From contig JAQIWT010000290.1 in assembly GCA_034696485.1 (NCBI GenBank), forward strand, positions 1-24,691: a stretch of 24,691 nucleotides of DNA, given 5' to 3'. The notes beneath the pieces are model-generated. The model ran no database searches, was not told the DNA's origin, and saw nothing but the letters and a program-made list of their open reading frames with translations. The DNA comes from Isohypsibius dastychi (Eukaryota; Tardigrada; Eutardigrada; Parachela; Isohypsibiidae). The translations under genes and the position numbers were made by a program. This document shows positions 10,220 to 19,200 of the stretch, in pieces (positions within the stretch are counted from its first letter, which is position 1; the number at the start of each line of letters is the position of its first letter).

Positions 10220-10697
10220 TCAGAAAACAATGGTGTTGCAGCCATCTTTGCTACACTGGCAGAGTCGTGTATCACCCAACGGGGAACAGAAATTGTCGCC
10301 ATTCAGCTGTAGACCTGCCGTTGAGACCGATTTCGCACACTCACGGTTTATTGATCGAGCTGGGGAAAAACGACATTTGAAAGGGCGAGTCTTCATTGCA
10401 TGACCATAAGTGATCTTACATGTGACACCTTCTCTAACCAGTATGGTCCCGATGGTGGTCCTGCAGGAATCCTCATCTGGAGCACAGGGACGCAGCTGAC
10501 TTTCTAATGGACGGACACAATCTACACCACTCTGGAGAACGTGGATGCAGGCGTAGCAGCGAAGTGCAGATCCATCTGGAAAACGTCTTACGGTTATTTT
10601 GAAATAAGACGCAAATCTTTCTCAGTGGTGACTAACCTTTGACAGTGACAAGTAACAGGCAGAAACAGATGCTTGTAAAAAGAGTGAAGGTCGCCAT
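10220..10697 (-). CDS. Ly6/uPAR three-finger-fold secreted protein (138 aa, 2 exons)
   Basis: Exons: 10697-10637 and 10575-10220; 60-nt intron, phase 1. Start MATFTLFTSICFCLLLVTVK is a signal peptide. The mature chain begins LRCYACI, the usual opening of an LU domain. It continues through paired cysteines (VDC, RPC, DSC, VTC, FKC, REC, NFC) and closes with CQCSKDGCN, the C-x-C-x4-CN end that defines the family. There are twelve cysteines after the signal, two more than the typical ten. The chain ends four residues after CN (TIVF), so there is no hydrophobic tail for a GPI anchor and the product should be soluble. LU proteins act as extracellular modulators of receptors and channels or as structural ligands; the partner here is unknown. 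This is a family assignment and does not imply toxicity. Confidence 0.85.
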
Positions 10698-11348
10698 TGA
10701 AATAAATAAGCTGCTTTGAAACAAAAATATTTTGGAAATTTGATGTTTTGTTTGTTAGAGGTGGGGGAATACAGATGAATGGTTTTGGCTTAAGGCTATG
10801 GTTATGAAACAACTTTCATCAGATTGTTTGTTTCTGTGATGATGGTGGCCTCGATAGAACAGGTTAGTCAGATTTTACTCCAAACTTTGCGCCAGATAAA
10901 AGTATTATCACAACCGTAGAAGATCGTTGTGGAATAAGCATGAGGGATTTCACCAGATATCTTTCATAATGAAACAGTTGAAACCGGCTGAGAAGGAGGG
11001 TAGGAGGGAGTGCGGCAATTTGGTTGTAGCAGAAGCGCTTAAATATTCTGAGCCAGTTTTTCTTGTTCGTCGTTTTGAGCTGTAGATCAACGTTATCCGT
11101 CTGTTTGCCAGAAGAAAAAGCTCAAAGTAACCATCAATAGATCGTAGCTTGCTTCTTGTAGCAAAAGTGAGGACCATGTTTCACCATTCATCTTCTCGAT
11201 GCACGCACTGGCTGAGCAAAACAGTGGCCCAAAAAACAAATATGGAATTATAAACAAGTCACTAAGTATAGCACTCAAATGGGATGAAATGTTTCGTATC
11301 CGTAGTGTAAATATATATACCAGTAAGTATGCATACCTTGGTAATTTG

Positions 11349-11507
11349 TCATGAACAGATTGCGGACCGGATAATGGGTATCCAAATGGCGTTTGATTTG
11401 ATCCTTGCATGTGGCAAAGAAACACTGACGAGAGGTTCTGCCGTTTCACCATAGCAAATGGACAGACAGACAAAATCAGCCAGAAAGCCAATTCGGAATA
11501 AGTGCAT
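11349..11507 (-). CDS. possible small secreted protein (52 aa)
   Basis: The frame starts MHLFRIGFLADFVCLSICYG, which reads like a signal peptide, and stops after a further 32 residues with no recognisable motif. A palindromic TATATA lies about 70 nt upstream on this strand. A donor-like GTATGC follows the stop, so a spliced form in another frame is possible. Could easily be chance. Confidence 0.2.
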   Translation of the reverse strand: MHLFRIGFLADFVCLSICYGETAEPLVSVSLPHARIKSNAIWIPIIRSAICS

Positions 11508-11575
11508 TGTAAGGTTGCATAACCATCTTATTGATTTCCTATCCAGTCAAGCCTCACACGTCATACCAAGCTCGG

Positions 11576-11583
11576 TATATAAG
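11576..11583. promoter_or_regulatory. TATA box, orientation uncertain
   Basis: TATATAAG on the plus strand is followed about 35 nt later by CAGTTA and then by AATAAA at about 11624. A TATA box and poly(A) signal this close together resemble an LTR R region, but I find no TG/CA ends, target duplication or primer-binding site. On the minus strand the same TATATA could serve the small ORF at 11507. Confidence 0.3.
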
Positions 11584-12075
11584 TGTAGAGTGCTCTGTAT
11601 GCTCCTCAGTTATCGCTCAGGTCTAATAAAGATCCTGGCCTGCTAGCGAGACTCACAGCATACAAAGAAAGGATTCTATCTTGCGACAAAGTCGGCAACC
11701 CCAATGTTCTGTCATTTGTAGCGGCTCCGAGTTTTAATTCTCCCTTTTTCTTCATCGATTAATTAACGTGATATGGATAACCACCAATTACGCGATATCG
11801 AATATCAGATGAGTGACCTCACATACAGCACCCTGATAAAGCCGTTGAAAATAGATTGCTCTACGGAAGTTCCCACAACCATACACGGAACAGAGAAGAC
11901 TATTACTACTTCAAGAATCGATCAAATGCACTGGACCGAAATAAAACGTTCAAGTTCTGGAGTATGAACTTCCGTGGTTCTCTCACACCGCTTCTAGTAA
12001 TTTCCAGGTACATATGACGCGATATGCTGGGCTTTGCTTCCTTGAAGAATTCGGTGATAGTAACTTGTAAGTTGG

Positions 12076-13824
12076 TCACTCCCAGCTTCTGTAAAAAGCA
12101 TTCCGTAGCATATCAAATCTTCCACACATTGTCGATTTGTAATTACTGTCCACGGCAGAGCTGATTACAGCACTGATAATGACACCCAGCTCACGAAGAT
12201 CAATGCGCCCGTTCTGGTCGACATCGCAACCGGTCAAAATGGAATCTTGCATTTCCTGGACGTCTCGCGCGGAGAAGGGCTCGCCGTTACGTAAGATCTC
12301 CAAGATATCTTTTGATAGGCTGGTCAGTTCTGATCCCTCCAAAGTCTGGCTACCATCCTGAAAACAACAAGCAAGCATCATGAAACTTTGGAGAGCAGTG
12401 AGGATTTGAGGAAGCGTTATTGGAAATAAGCTCATTAATGTGCAGGATTTTCGATGATTACCTTGTCATAACTGTTGAGAAGCTTGCGCAGATCTCCCTG
12501 GGTAAGAGTTTGGACATTAACCACCTGTTGATACAAGACTGTGATTGATCTTATTTTCTGACTGGAATGGATAAGTTCATACTTTTTCAACCAAGCGCTG
12601 TACGAAGTTTTCGTTTGCTGGCAACATTCTGAAATGAAGATTGCTGATCGATATTGATTTTTGTTGATTTTGTGACATTGAGGAGGAGAAGTTTTACCTG
12701 GCCAACTCTGAGAAACTGAGTTTTCCATCTTGATTCGAGTCAAACAAATCCAGCTGGAATAGTTAGTTTGTTGAAAGGTCACAGTTCTGATCAGTGCAAA
12801 ACGCACATACAATCGTGCGTGTGTAACTCTCGAGTCTCCGCTCGTCAATTGACTTTTGCCGTGTTGCACGCAGAATCATATCGCGTAAAAACATCTACAG
12901 TACGATTCGACATATGAATTTCGTTGTCAGTTAGTGTTGGAACTTAATGGTGACCTTGAGTTCGTCAGCCTCGATGAATCCACTCAAATCGCGATCATAT
13001 TTTTTCCAGATCTGCAAAACAGTTGTTTTAAACGACAGACATGTTGAAATTGACTGATTTACCTTCATATAGTCGATTCCTCTCTCTGGTCCATTGTCTA
13101 GTCGGAACAGCAGAAAAAAGGCCTCTTCTGGAGAAAGCAGCTTACTCAACTGAAAAAACAAATCGAAATGGAAAAACCAAGATCTTCTGACAAAAGTACA
13201 CGATTAAAATTTTCCGCCTATCATGTTAACTTGCTTTCCAATTCCTAAGAATATCTTCTTGGTAAACAGAAGTCAGGTTATGTTTCTGAACAGATGAACT
13301 GTACCTCCTGAATGCTGATTTTTCCGTCTCCGTTCTGGTCGAATTCAGACAGCAAGTGTTGCTTGAGCAGATTCAGCTCCTCCGGGCGAATGGTTTTCTT
13401 CAACAAAAGAGCATCATATCAACTGTCATCTTTATAAAAATTCAAGAAAATTAAAGCTTCAAAAAACGTTGAAACTCACGCCGAAGTTCACTCCAGTGAG
13501 CGAAGAATTGAGAAAGTCTTTGAGAAATTTATCGAGTTCTTTTCCTTCCAAAAACCGATTGCCTACAAGCACAACGAGAATTGCAATTGTTGCAAAATGT
13601 GATATGCACAGAAAGCATCCAGAAGGAATAAAACTGATGTTTCAAATACTGTACATCTTAAATTTTTACATCATACCGTCTTTATCATAATGTTGCCAGA
13701 TTTGAAGGAATTTGTCCGCGGTGAGTTTTTTCCTATCGGATGGTCCAAGTGCGGCATCGATGAAGTTACGCGACTTTTCCCCATTGCGGTCATCTGCGCG
13801 TTTTCGTATGAAACTGGAAGTCAT
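12076..13824 (-). CDS. hexa-EF-hand calcium-binding protein, calbindin/calretinin/secretagogin type (332 aa, 10 exons)
   Basis: Exons: 13824-13677, 13562-13480, 13397-13305, 13149-13063, 13011-12955, 12894-12811, 12753-12698, 12628-12583, 12524-12462, 12357-12076. Six EF-hand loops are visible: residues 47-58, 97-108, 143-154, 189-200, 238-249 and 284-295. Each has Asp at position 1, acidic or Asn/Ser at 3 and 5, and Glu at 12, so all six look able to bind calcium. The stretch FRLDNGPERGIDYMKIWKKY before loop 3 and the spacing match calbindin-32 (Cbp53E) of flies and vertebrate CALB1, CALB2 and SCGN. It is a cytosolic calcium buffer/sensor, typically neuronal. No signal peptide. Divergently oriented to the sulfotransferase; the shared upstream region is about 700 nt. 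Exon 5 has a weak GTCACC donor, the least certain join. Confidence 0.94.
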
Positions 13825-14521
13825 TTTCGCAAAAGCAGTCCTCGTTGAGACAAAATCTACCACAAAGCAAAACTGAACAGCAACAGGTGGCAACCTCAAT
13901 TACGTACAGTAAGAGATGTGAAACAACTCTCTCAGCTGAGAGAAAAATCGGCTGGAAGCTAGACGACTTTTCCACTAAGCAGAACAATACATGAGCAATT
14001 ACGTGACGTATTAATCAACTGCTTCAAGTTATGTGAGTCACATTTAAGCACCAAAGTTGCAATACCGGATTTTCTCGATCGAATCAAGAAGCGTTTCAGG
14101 GTCTAGTCTTGTTCCCGTGCTGGCTAGTGTACCAATCTGGTGAAACAAAAATGGCTTTTACAAATCTCGAACTCACGAACTCGGGTTGCTGGAAAAACGA
14201 AATTGTCAGTATTTTTGTTGATTCCCGAAAACGCCAGGGGTCATGCTTCGGTATGCCACTTGCTTTTTTCTGCTTTTCAACGTTAAATCGAAAGCAGCGC
14301 TGTAATTTACGACGAAAGCGGGTTACATGGAAAAAATAAGAATCGAAAACGAAAGTCATATCAGCGGAAAACGTCGTGCATCAACAGTTTATAAAGCGAA
14401 CATTTTGTTGCGTGTTAGAGTCAGAACAATCCAACATCGTCATTCTATCAGCTTGCTGATTTATTCAGGATTGCTTTACCGTTTATCTTCGATAACGTGG
14501 TAGCAAATCTAATCCTTTGAT
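13825..14521. other. divergent intergenic region between EF-hand and sulfotransferase genes
   Basis: No gene is supported. Reading frames at 14096-14359 on both strands overlap each other and carry no motif. The right end holds the sulfotransferase core promoter. Confidence 0.5.
14390..14396 (+). promoter_or_regulatory. TATA box of the sulfotransferase gene
   Basis: TATAAAG within TTTATAAAG sits about 126 nt before the ATG. An initiator-like TCAGAAC follows roughly 30 nt downstream. The same heptamer precedes cysteine-rich gene A and the kinase gene. Confidence 0.5.
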
Positions 14522-15956
14522 ATGGAACCGAAAGAGCCAGGGAACTTTTGGGCGAAGAATCGCTACTGCATGGGAGAACCTGATTATCTGTAAGCTCCAA
14601 CCATTAATCAAGTCAAACATCCTTGTAAAATGCCTCGGCTTGTTGTTACTCGATGGTGTTGTAATAAAGTGATGGTATACTCTTGATGTTTTTAGGAAAC
14701 CGTATAAAGGGACATTTGTCCTTTACCCGTTTTATCTCACGTTGGACGAAGTGGAAAAATTCCAGGCTCGCAAGGATGATGTCGTCATTTTGTCATTTCC
14801 AAAATGTGGTGCGTAACAGTTGGATATAATCTATAACACACTGAGCAGCTGAGATGCAAGCAAAGTTTTGTGATCCAAATGACATCAAATATTTTGTTTT
14901 TCTGGACCTACACTAGCTCCATCTGTTGGTGATCTGTGAAGTCAGCTTGTTTTCTTTTGTTCACCTTGTTTTTGCAGGAGCGACATTGATGAGTGTTCTT
15001 GTGGATTTAATTCTAAATGATGGCAATCCATCGGTTTTGTTTGAGAAGCCCATTGATTACACTATCGAAATGCTGGAAATGTGCGACCCAGCAGCTGTTC
15101 CAGGAACACGGGCAGTGGATCGTATTAAAAATCAACCGTCTCCGCGAATCTATCATACTCATCTTCCAATCAAGGCGCTTCCACCCAGCATTCTGGAAGT
15201 CAAACCAAAAGTAGATTATAAACTAATTTCGCTATCGATTTAAGTGAATAAATACGAATTCTCTCATCAAATCATTTTGTCGTAGATGATTTACATTGCA
15301 CGGAATCCGAAAGACGTGATCGTTTCTAACCACCACTTTTTCCGCGCGATGCCACAGCAGCACTACGATGCTCCACTGGAGAAAACCGCAGAGAATTTCA
15401 TGACTGATTATATGTGGTATGCACCGTACTTTGAGCACATCGCTCAAGGTTGGGAGAGCCGAGATCAGGAGAACGTGTTCTTCATGACCTTTGAGAACCT
15501 TTTGCAAGTAAGACAAACTGACTGATGCGTTTTCTGTTTTCTCAAAAAGTGTTATGGTTTATTCAGGATTTCAAGCATGCCACAAAAAAGTTGGGGAAGT
15601 TTCTGGGGAAAGACTTGAACGATGAGCAGTTGGATGTCATTGCATACCACTGCCGATTCAACGTCATGAAGAAAAATAAGAACACTAACCGATCTGAGGT
15701 GGAACGGTGGGGATTGCTGGATTTCCACGTGTCGCACTTTCTGCGAAAAGGTCATTGGTTTTTGCATTCATGCTGCGAACGGGATGACATGGAGTTGTGG
15801 TTTACAGGTACTATAGGAAACTGGAAAGACGAGTTTTCGCCGGAGCTGGATCACCGAGTGAATTTGTGGATTAAAGATCAATTTGCGAAGAAAGGTCACA
15901 GGCTGGACGGATTCAAGTTCGAATACGTAGTCCACCATTTCCCCGAAAAATCATAG
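14522..15956 (+). CDS. cytosolic sulfotransferase, SULT family (322 aa, 6 exons)
   Basis: Exons: 14522-14589, 14696-14808, 14978-15210, 15286-15507, 15567-15750, 15808-15956. It transfers sulfate from PAPS to a small hydroxyl or amine acceptor in the cytosol. The 5'-phosphosulfate loop reads SFPKCG at residues 56-61: Lys is kept, but the usual Ser after it is Cys and the Thr after Gly is Ala. The catalytic His is H122 in HTHLP. The 3'-phosphate motif is RNPKDVIVS, 144-152. The C-terminal motif RKGTIGNWK (272-280) appears only when a 57-nt intron (15751-15807) is removed. That intron is a multiple of three without stops, so an unspliced prediction would carry a false 19-residue insert. There is no signal peptide. 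The substrate cannot be told from sequence; the altered loop may weaken PAPS binding. Confidence 0.94.
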
Positions 15957-16453
15957 CTATTCACAAACCAGTCTTTGCTTTATCTGTCAGGTTTGAAAGG
16001 TAGCTGACGCAGAGAGATGGTTTCAAAGGGGCGTACTGTAGCGGCTCTCAATAAAGTCTATAAGGTCGGAAAGCGGTGACCGAGCTTCTGTTTCCCGAAG
16101 GCGTCGCTTTGCGATGTCCGGTGGCGTGGATAACAGAGAAGAGAAATGGTTATGAACCGTTTGGGGGGGGGGGGGGAAGAGAGGGGAGGAGGGTGTCTCA
16201 TTAAAAAATCGATACTTTCCGACCGAATAATCCAGTAATGATCAGGAAAGTTAGGACAATAAATTGGTGCTTCTAATCGATATTATTTTACGAGCTGCGA
16301 TCACCGCTGTTGTAGATGAGAACAAATACGATAAAGCCATGTCCTCAGAACTCGAACCCCTCAAAAAAACAAAAATTAAGAGCAAATAAAAAGTCATTGA
16401 GCATCAACAAATCAGGAGTTTGGAAATGGCCTCTTTGTTTCGCAAACATCTCC
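15957..16453. other. convergent 3' region with a G homopolymer
   Basis: Lies between the sulfotransferase and the convergent 86-residue secreted gene. It contains the AATAAA at 16050 and a run of 14 G at 16163-16176 followed by purine-rich GAAGAGAGGGGAGGAGGG. No gene seen. Confidence 0.5.
16050..16055 (+). terminator. poly(A) signal of the sulfotransferase gene
   Basis: AATAAA begins 94 nt after the stop codon, a normal distance for a short 3' UTR. Confidence 0.6.
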
Positions 16454-16714
16454 CTATCTGCGGCCATGTCTTAGACTGTCACCGTAAAGCAGAGGTGGTT
16501 TTATGCTCTTGGTGGAAGGATAAACTGAAGGAAGAACTTTGTCGAGTTCCTCAGGTTCGGAACTTGGAGGAGGAGTGAATTCCAAACTGTGGATGGCATA
16601 TTCTTTTCCAGCATCATTCCGTATATAATTCATGTTCCATTCTTGAAAACTGCATTCCACAACCGAAAGAAGAACCCACAGAGCAGCAAATAACAATGAT
16701 ACTTCAGATTTCAT
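16454..16714 (-). CDS. small secreted protein or peptide precursor ending GRR (86 aa)
   Basis: Single exon. MKSEVSLLFAALWVLLSVVEC is a strong signal peptide (about 1-21). The remaining 65 residues have no cysteine, an acidic and proline-rich middle (TPPPSSEPEELDK) and a tail YGDSLRHGRR followed directly by the stop. A terminal Gly-Arg-Arg is the classic signal for dibasic trimming and C-terminal amidation of neuropeptides, which would leave an RH-amide end. There is no other dibasic site, so the released peptide would be long, or the ending may be accidental. I do not recognise the family. It may be a neuropeptide or hormone precursor, or simply an orphan secreted protein. A TATA-like TTATATTTTATA on the minus strand (16798-16787) lies about 75 nt upstream. 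Confidence 0.7.
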   Translation of the reverse strand: MKSEVSLLFAALWVLLSVVECSFQEWNMNYIRNDAGKEYAIHSLEFTPPPSSEPEELDKVLPSVYPSTKSIKPPLLYGDSLRHGRR

Positions 16715-16786
16715 TTTGCTTAAAAAGAAGATGGTGAATGAAAAGTATCGAAATTCACTTTGTTCGGCAAAATCTCAGCTGGAAAA

Positions 16787-16798
16787 TATAAAATATAA
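16787..16798 (-). promoter_or_regulatory. TATA-like box of the 86-aa secreted gene
   Basis: TTATATTTTATA on the minus strand, 73-84 nt upstream of the ATG at 16714. Reasonable core promoter position, but such A/T strings are common. Confidence 0.3.
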
Positions 16799-17767
16799 AC
16801 ATGCCGAGCCTTTCTTCTAGCGCCGTTTTTAATAAAACCAATGAACTTTCGAGTTAATTGCTAGCTAGACGGGTTTGCCGGTCTGCCTAGTTAATATATG
16901 AGCCATAATCAGATGGTATACCTGATCATGAAACAAAAGGTAACATCTTCGTAATGATGATGGGCAATCACATAGAATCAACCCATCTTAGCTTTACTTT
17001 CACTGTCAACAAACTCTTCTTCTACGTCAATCAAAATCTTGTTTCCCGGGTAGATGTTTATCAGACTTGTACAAACTGCTTTCAGACTAGAGAGCATTAC
17101 TTTAGCTAGCTCCAGACCATAGAAAGATATCAATTTTTGTCGAACAGAACAGCTGACAATCAGGTTGGTCGTTGAAGGTGGTATGTGGTAAGTGTGGGGG
17201 GTCGTTAAGAGAACCACTGGTAACATGGTTTAACTTTTACCGGTGCAAGGCAGCACGAAATGTTCACGAGCGTAGAACGGGCGCTACGTAGTTCAACTGG
17301 TTCCACAAGTTTGCACGTGCTAGGGGGGCTTTAAAGCGTACTACCTTATTATATGGCTCTACTGTTACTACATGGTTCAACCGTTGCTACAAGGCAGGAT
17401 GACATATTTAGAAGCTCAGCAGCGTAACACACGTGCCAATGGTATCACGCTCCTAAATCACTGAAGAAAAGCATCCAAAGATTTCCTAGTGTGTACGAGA
17501 TGAGCCATGCTGTATCTAGAATCGTTCACAATTTTGCTAATAAACAAATGGGACACTACGAGATTGAGAGTTAGTTCGCACATCATGCAGCTCTGAACCT
17601 TCACAGCTGTAGCTCTTGCCTCCACAATCACAAGTACCAAAATATGCAAACGGGGGACTTCTTTTATTCAAGTATCGGTTTGGGACGATTAAGGTCGATT
17701 AGGCACCAGGTACCGTATGACAGTCCACTTCAACAGCTCGGTCCGAACACGATGTGCTGCAAATCAG

Positions 17768-17826
17768 CAATCTAACTATCTATCAATCTATCAATCTATC
17801 TATCTAGCAATCTATCTATCTATCTA
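17768..17826. repeat. (ATCT)n microsatellite
   Basis: About 15 imperfect tandem copies of ATCT, interrupted by AATC and AGCA variants. Likely polymorphic in length. Confidence 0.85.
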
Positions 17827-17846
17827 CTAGAGTTTTCTGGCTGTTT

Positions 17847-17853
17847 TATAAAG
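17847..17853 (+). promoter_or_regulatory. TATA box of cysteine-rich gene A
   Basis: TATAAAG within TTTATAAAG, about 93 nt before the ATG at 17940; same string and context as in the sulfotransferase promoter. Confidence 0.5.
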
Positions 17854-17939
17854 AGGATTGCGGAAGTATTACATACTGTACGTTATAGCTTTTTTGAGAT
17901 TAAAGCCATTGTGGAAATCAACCTATCAACTTACCAACC

Positions 17940-18796
17940 ATGTTGGAGAAATATGCCGCATTCATAATGATGATTCTGGGCGTTGTAGTGAGCTTTGAGG
18001 CCGACGGCGAGGACGACGTCACGGTCGCCCCTTGGGTATTTGGATAAGCTACTTAAATCCATTTATATTCAATATCCATAGTTGGTTTTCAAAATGTAAC
18101 CCTCCAACGTTTTTTGTGTTATCGCAATCGTCGAGTTTCGATTTGAAATGCTTGCAGCTGAAATACTATAAAAATTTCTTTTCTCAGACCCGGCGTACAA
18201 CGCGGCCACCATCTGGAGTACCAAGGGTTAGTAAGCTATACCATCATTCACTGAATCGTTTTAGTCACCGTGTTACCCACACGTTTCCGTTCTTGCTGAA
18301 ACATTCACGCAATTTCTTAGGTAGTCGAAAGTCTGTGATTTTTTAGGCTTGTGTTTGGGAAGGCGCAAACTGCTTACCAGGTGAATTTGATTGCGGTGAA
18401 CCCTTCAGATGCAACCGCGAGGGGAAGTGTGCACAGGTAAGGGAGAAATTTCAAGCTGGCCGTTGTCACGATAATCCGTTCGTTTTCATAGTATAAGTGC
18501 ATTACCGAGACGCATCCTTGCTACACGGACGAAGACTGCTGTGGCTCCGAAGGACAATATTCTGTCTGTCGTTCAGGATTTTGTGTTAAACCTAACATAC
18601 CTGAAGAAAGAGTCCAAATGCACAGGCGGGTGAACTTGATCAACTGGAGGATGGAATCTGGGTTTATGGTTTGCGGATTGGTCCGGGAAACCGAACAGGT
18701 AATTGGTTGGTGTGCAGAGATTTATTGATATTCAATGGCAATTTGTTGTAGTATGCATCAGTGTTGAGATCAAACAAATATGCATCGATAGACTGA
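17940..18796 (+). CDS. cysteine-rich secreted protein A (158 aa, 5 exons)
   Basis: Exons: 17940-18035, 18188-18226, 18347-18436, 18492-18698, 18752-18796. Every intron is phase 0. Exon 1 encodes a signal peptide (MLEKYAAFIMMILGVVVSFEA) and a short acidic stretch. Exon 2 is a 13-residue Arg/Pro linker. Exon 3 is a complete module, C-x6-C-x6-C-x5-C-x5-C. Exon 4 has C-x6-C-x5-CC-x8-C-x4-C with TDEDCC at its centre, then a basic stretch and one more Cys (FMVCG). Exon 5 adds 15 residues, ending with the stop. Twelve cysteines in the mature chain can all pair. The CC centre resembles knottin or Dickkopf/colipase-like folds, but no named family fits exactly. Secreted, function unknown. Homologous to units B and C downstream. 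The stop lies 268 nt before AATAAA (19064-19069). Confidence 0.82.
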
Positions 18797-18860
18797 GTAG
18801 CCAACATGAACTTCATGATTCACAAGAAAAAATCTACGACAAATGAAAATGTGACATGGT

Positions 18861-18949
18861 CTCCCAACAATTCCCTGAAAAACCTAGCCCCGCCTCCCAT
18901 ACTAAACGAATGGAGGGTGGAGCTTAGTTTTACAGGGAATTATTGGGAG
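18861..18949. repeat. 40-bp hairpin in the 3' UTR of gene A
   Basis: Arms 18861-18900 and 18910-18949 flank a 9-nt loop. In a plus-strand transcript I count 32 Watson-Crick and 2 G-U pairs out of 40, with no indels. It lies between the gene A stop (18796) and its poly(A) signal (19064), so it should be present in that mRNA. Candidate roles are a pre-miRNA-like or RNA-stability hairpin, or a short foldback transposon remnant. No second copy is seen in the window. Confidence 0.75.
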
Positions 18950-19063
18950 ATCTGTACAATGGCACGCTTCTACGAGCAGGCCATGCTGCTTTGACGAAAT
19001 GAAAACTGAACAGATTGACGAACTAAAAAGCTTTTTCTTATACGTCAAACAAGATGAAAGAAG

Positions 19064-19069
19064 AATAAA
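19064..19069 (+). terminator. poly(A) signal downstream of gene A
   Basis: AATAAA followed by an A-rich stretch. Its use would end gene A before unit B; skipping it would allow read-through into unit B exons. Confidence 0.5.
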
Positions 19070-19200
19070 AAAACCAATGAAGTAATGACATAAAGAAAAC
19101 AGAATTTTTAAATATCTTCAGGAAACGGGTTGAGAGTCGTTTATACCGGGTATACTTTGTATTTGTTGACTGCCATAGTGAGTTTTCTGTTGCTTTGCAG

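Larger units (their letters stand above)
10698..12075. other. intergenic, weak small-ORF candidates
   Basis: Two short frames deserve mention and no more. A minus-strand ORF at 11507-11349 is listed separately. A plus-strand 64-codon frame at 11773-11967 has no motif and lies about 190 nt after a TATATAAG box. A minus-strand GTATGC donor near 11336 and a TTGCTCAG acceptor near 11212 suggest an intron, but the frames on either side do not join convincingly. Confidence 0.4.
16715..17939. other. intergenic with short repeats
   Basis: A minus-strand 82-codon frame at 16978-17226 starts at a true ATG but has no motif and no splice context; I do not call it. Three imperfect copies of a GTTyAAC...CAAG motif, with ATGGTT before it in two, lie near 17224-17255, 17289-17310 and 17371-17400. 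A tetranucleotide microsatellite follows, then the gene A promoter. Confidence 0.45.

Noticed and set aside
11507-11670. Solo LTR with TATATAAG and AATAAA
   Set aside because: No inverted TG/CA ends, target duplication, primer-binding site or second copy seen.
15751-15807. A 19-residue insert in the sulfotransferase
   Set aside because: It is an intron with GT-AG ends; splicing gives RKGTIGNWK, the family motif.
16978-17226. Minus-strand 82-codon ORF with a true ATG
   Set aside because: No signal peptide of good quality, no motif, no splice context; likely chance.
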